Translations under genes and position numbers: made by a program
In this document: piece after piece, positions 63,354 through 64,000 of the stretch
How the letters are laid out: each line of letters begins with the position of its first letter
Position numbering within the stretch: the first letter of the stretch is position 1
Notes under the pieces: generated by a model
What the model saw: only the letters and a program-made list of their open reading frames with translations
The model's database searches: none
What the model was told of the DNA's origin: nothing
From: Nitratireductor pacificus pht-3B
Lineage (GTDB): Bacteria > Pseudomonadota > Alphaproteobacteria > Rhizobiales > Rhizobiaceae
DNA length: 64,000 bases
NCBI RefSeq assembly: GCF_000300335.1
Contig: NZ_AMRM01000002.1
Location: 1-64,000 of the forward strand
Reading direction: 5' to 3'

Positions 63354-64000
63354 ATGAGATCCGCCGATTACTGGCCTGCCCTGCGGGCGCCATTGCTTGC
63401 CCTTGCGTTGGGCGTGGCGCCATTCTGGATCTTCATCGGAACCGGCAGCAGCCTGACAGTCAACGGCGAGCTTGTTCGCGAGTCCAATTTCAACATCGCC
63501 GGTGTCGTACTGGGCATCGTCGGCGTTGTCGTCGCGTTTCGCGCCCTGCGCGAAGGTGGAACCTGGATCCGCCTGCTGCTCGGGTGCATCGCGCTGGCAG
63601 TGTCGGGATTCCAGATTGCGTGGTCGGCCGAGTTGCTCACGCGTGATCATGTCAACCGGTTGGTCGGGTATCCGTTGCCGGCAGAGCCTGAGTACAAAGG
63701 GGGCAACCTGGTCAGACAGCACGATATGCGGCTTTTCGCGCACCAGAATGATGAAGCGGAGGTTCGCGAAAGGCTGATCGAAGAGTACGGTTTGGCGCAG
63801 GCCCGGTTTGCCAGCCACAAGCGCTATGCGGAAGCGTGCCATGGCGGAACGATGCGGATCGCAGAAGGTTCAACCGAGCCTCCCGGGTTTGTCGTTCCGG
63901 AGATCAGAGCGAGGATCGACGAACGGGCACAGAAGCTCCTGGCCGAGATGCCCGCCAATGCCTGCAGCCGGGAAAACAGCCTTGTGGAAATGAAGGAACT
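63354..64000 (+). CDS. Membrane-anchored hypothetical protein, N-terminal part (3' end outside window)
   Basis: A frame from the ATG at 63354, with a GGAG ribosome site upstream, runs open for 215 codons to the right edge. The first part has three hydrophobic stretches (about residues 11-28, 45-62 and 72-92); the remainder is polar and probably outside the membrane, with two Cys residues near the end of the visible part. I recognise no family. It is probably in the same transcript as the secreted protein gene before it. Confidence 0.7.
   Translation, partial: MRSADYWPALRAPLLALALGVAPFWIFIGTGSSLTVNGELVRESNFNIAGVVLGIVGVVVAFRALREGGTWIRLLLGCIALAVSGFQIAWSAELLTRDHVNRLVGYPLPAEPEYKGGNLVRQHDMRLFAHQNDEAEVRERLIEEYGLAQARFASHKRYAEACHGGTMRIAEGSTEPPGFVVPEIRARIDERAQKLLAEMPANACSRENSLVEMKE

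Overview
The window is a dense, high-GC bacterial chromosome segment with no rRNA, tRNA, CRISPR array, integrase or insertion sequence that I can see. Gene content suggests an alphaproteobacterium, most likely of the Hyphomicrobiales (Rhizobiales) or a marine relative: three TRAP dicarboxylate-type transporters, several GntR/PucR regulators, NMT1-type and dipeptide-type ABC importers, and RTX/VWA secreted proteins. The taxon is an inference from gene families only.

Layout. 1-3656: end of a very large secreted VWA/RTX protein. 3777-5296: a small secreted protein and a lipoprotein with a periplasmic-binding fold. 5822-9487: a molybdenum hydroxylase operon in the order small-large-medium (form II CO-dehydrogenase-like). 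9537-13373: a GGEEF diguanylate cyclase, a TauE/SafE permease and D-amino-acid dehydrogenase. 13392-22319: a PucR regulator divergent from an operon with an M20 peptidase, TRAP DctPQM, a split UxaA/SuyAB-like dehydratase, a TIM-barrel isomerase and an FAH-family enzyme, closed by a strong terminator. 22401-30240 (leftward): a DHDPS-type aldolase, mannonate dehydratase, an OSBS/NSAR-like enolase-superfamily enzyme and an aldehyde dehydrogenase, followed by a second TRAP system. 30377-33906 (rightward): a third TRAP system and a NanR-like GntR regulator. 33937-45784: two NMT1-type ABC importers around a GntR-FCD regulator, then a rightward catabolic cassette (Ldh2-type dehydrogenase, Rid protein, FAH enzyme, bicupin, ACMSD-like amidohydrolase). 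45924-49337 (leftward): MaoC hydratase, CaiB CoA-transferase, HutC-type GntR and CitE lyase, which resembles the itaconate/citramalate route to acetyl-CoA and pyruvate. 49480-56908: gamma-glutamyltransferase with a complete dipeptide ABC importer. 57543-59896: a hybrid histidine kinase tail-to-tail with a LuxR-type response regulator. 60055-64000: small membrane and secreted proteins, including an OmpA-family protein.

How it works together. Most of 12-57 kb is an uptake-and-catabolism region: each transporter is next to enzymes and its own regulator. Candidate operators tie the modules together. A 24-bp element (19 of 24 identical) lies both between the GntR-FCD gene and the first NMT1 importer and in front of the Ldh2/Rid/FAH/bicupin/ACMSD cassette, so one regulator may control both importers and the pathway. 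A near-palindrome with GGTATA-like arms sits between the mannonate-dehydratase operon and the third TRAP operon, which encodes a NanR-like regulator. A TTTGTC/GACAAA palindrome separates the MaoC operon from the glutamyltransferase/dipeptide operon. An AGTGCAT motif recurs three times around the response regulator and the small membrane-protein genes. In all three TRAP operons a GC-rich stem-loop follows the binding-protein gene.

The best candidate for an undescribed system is the 34-46 kb block: a regulated import-plus-ring-cleavage-like pathway whose substrate I cannot name.
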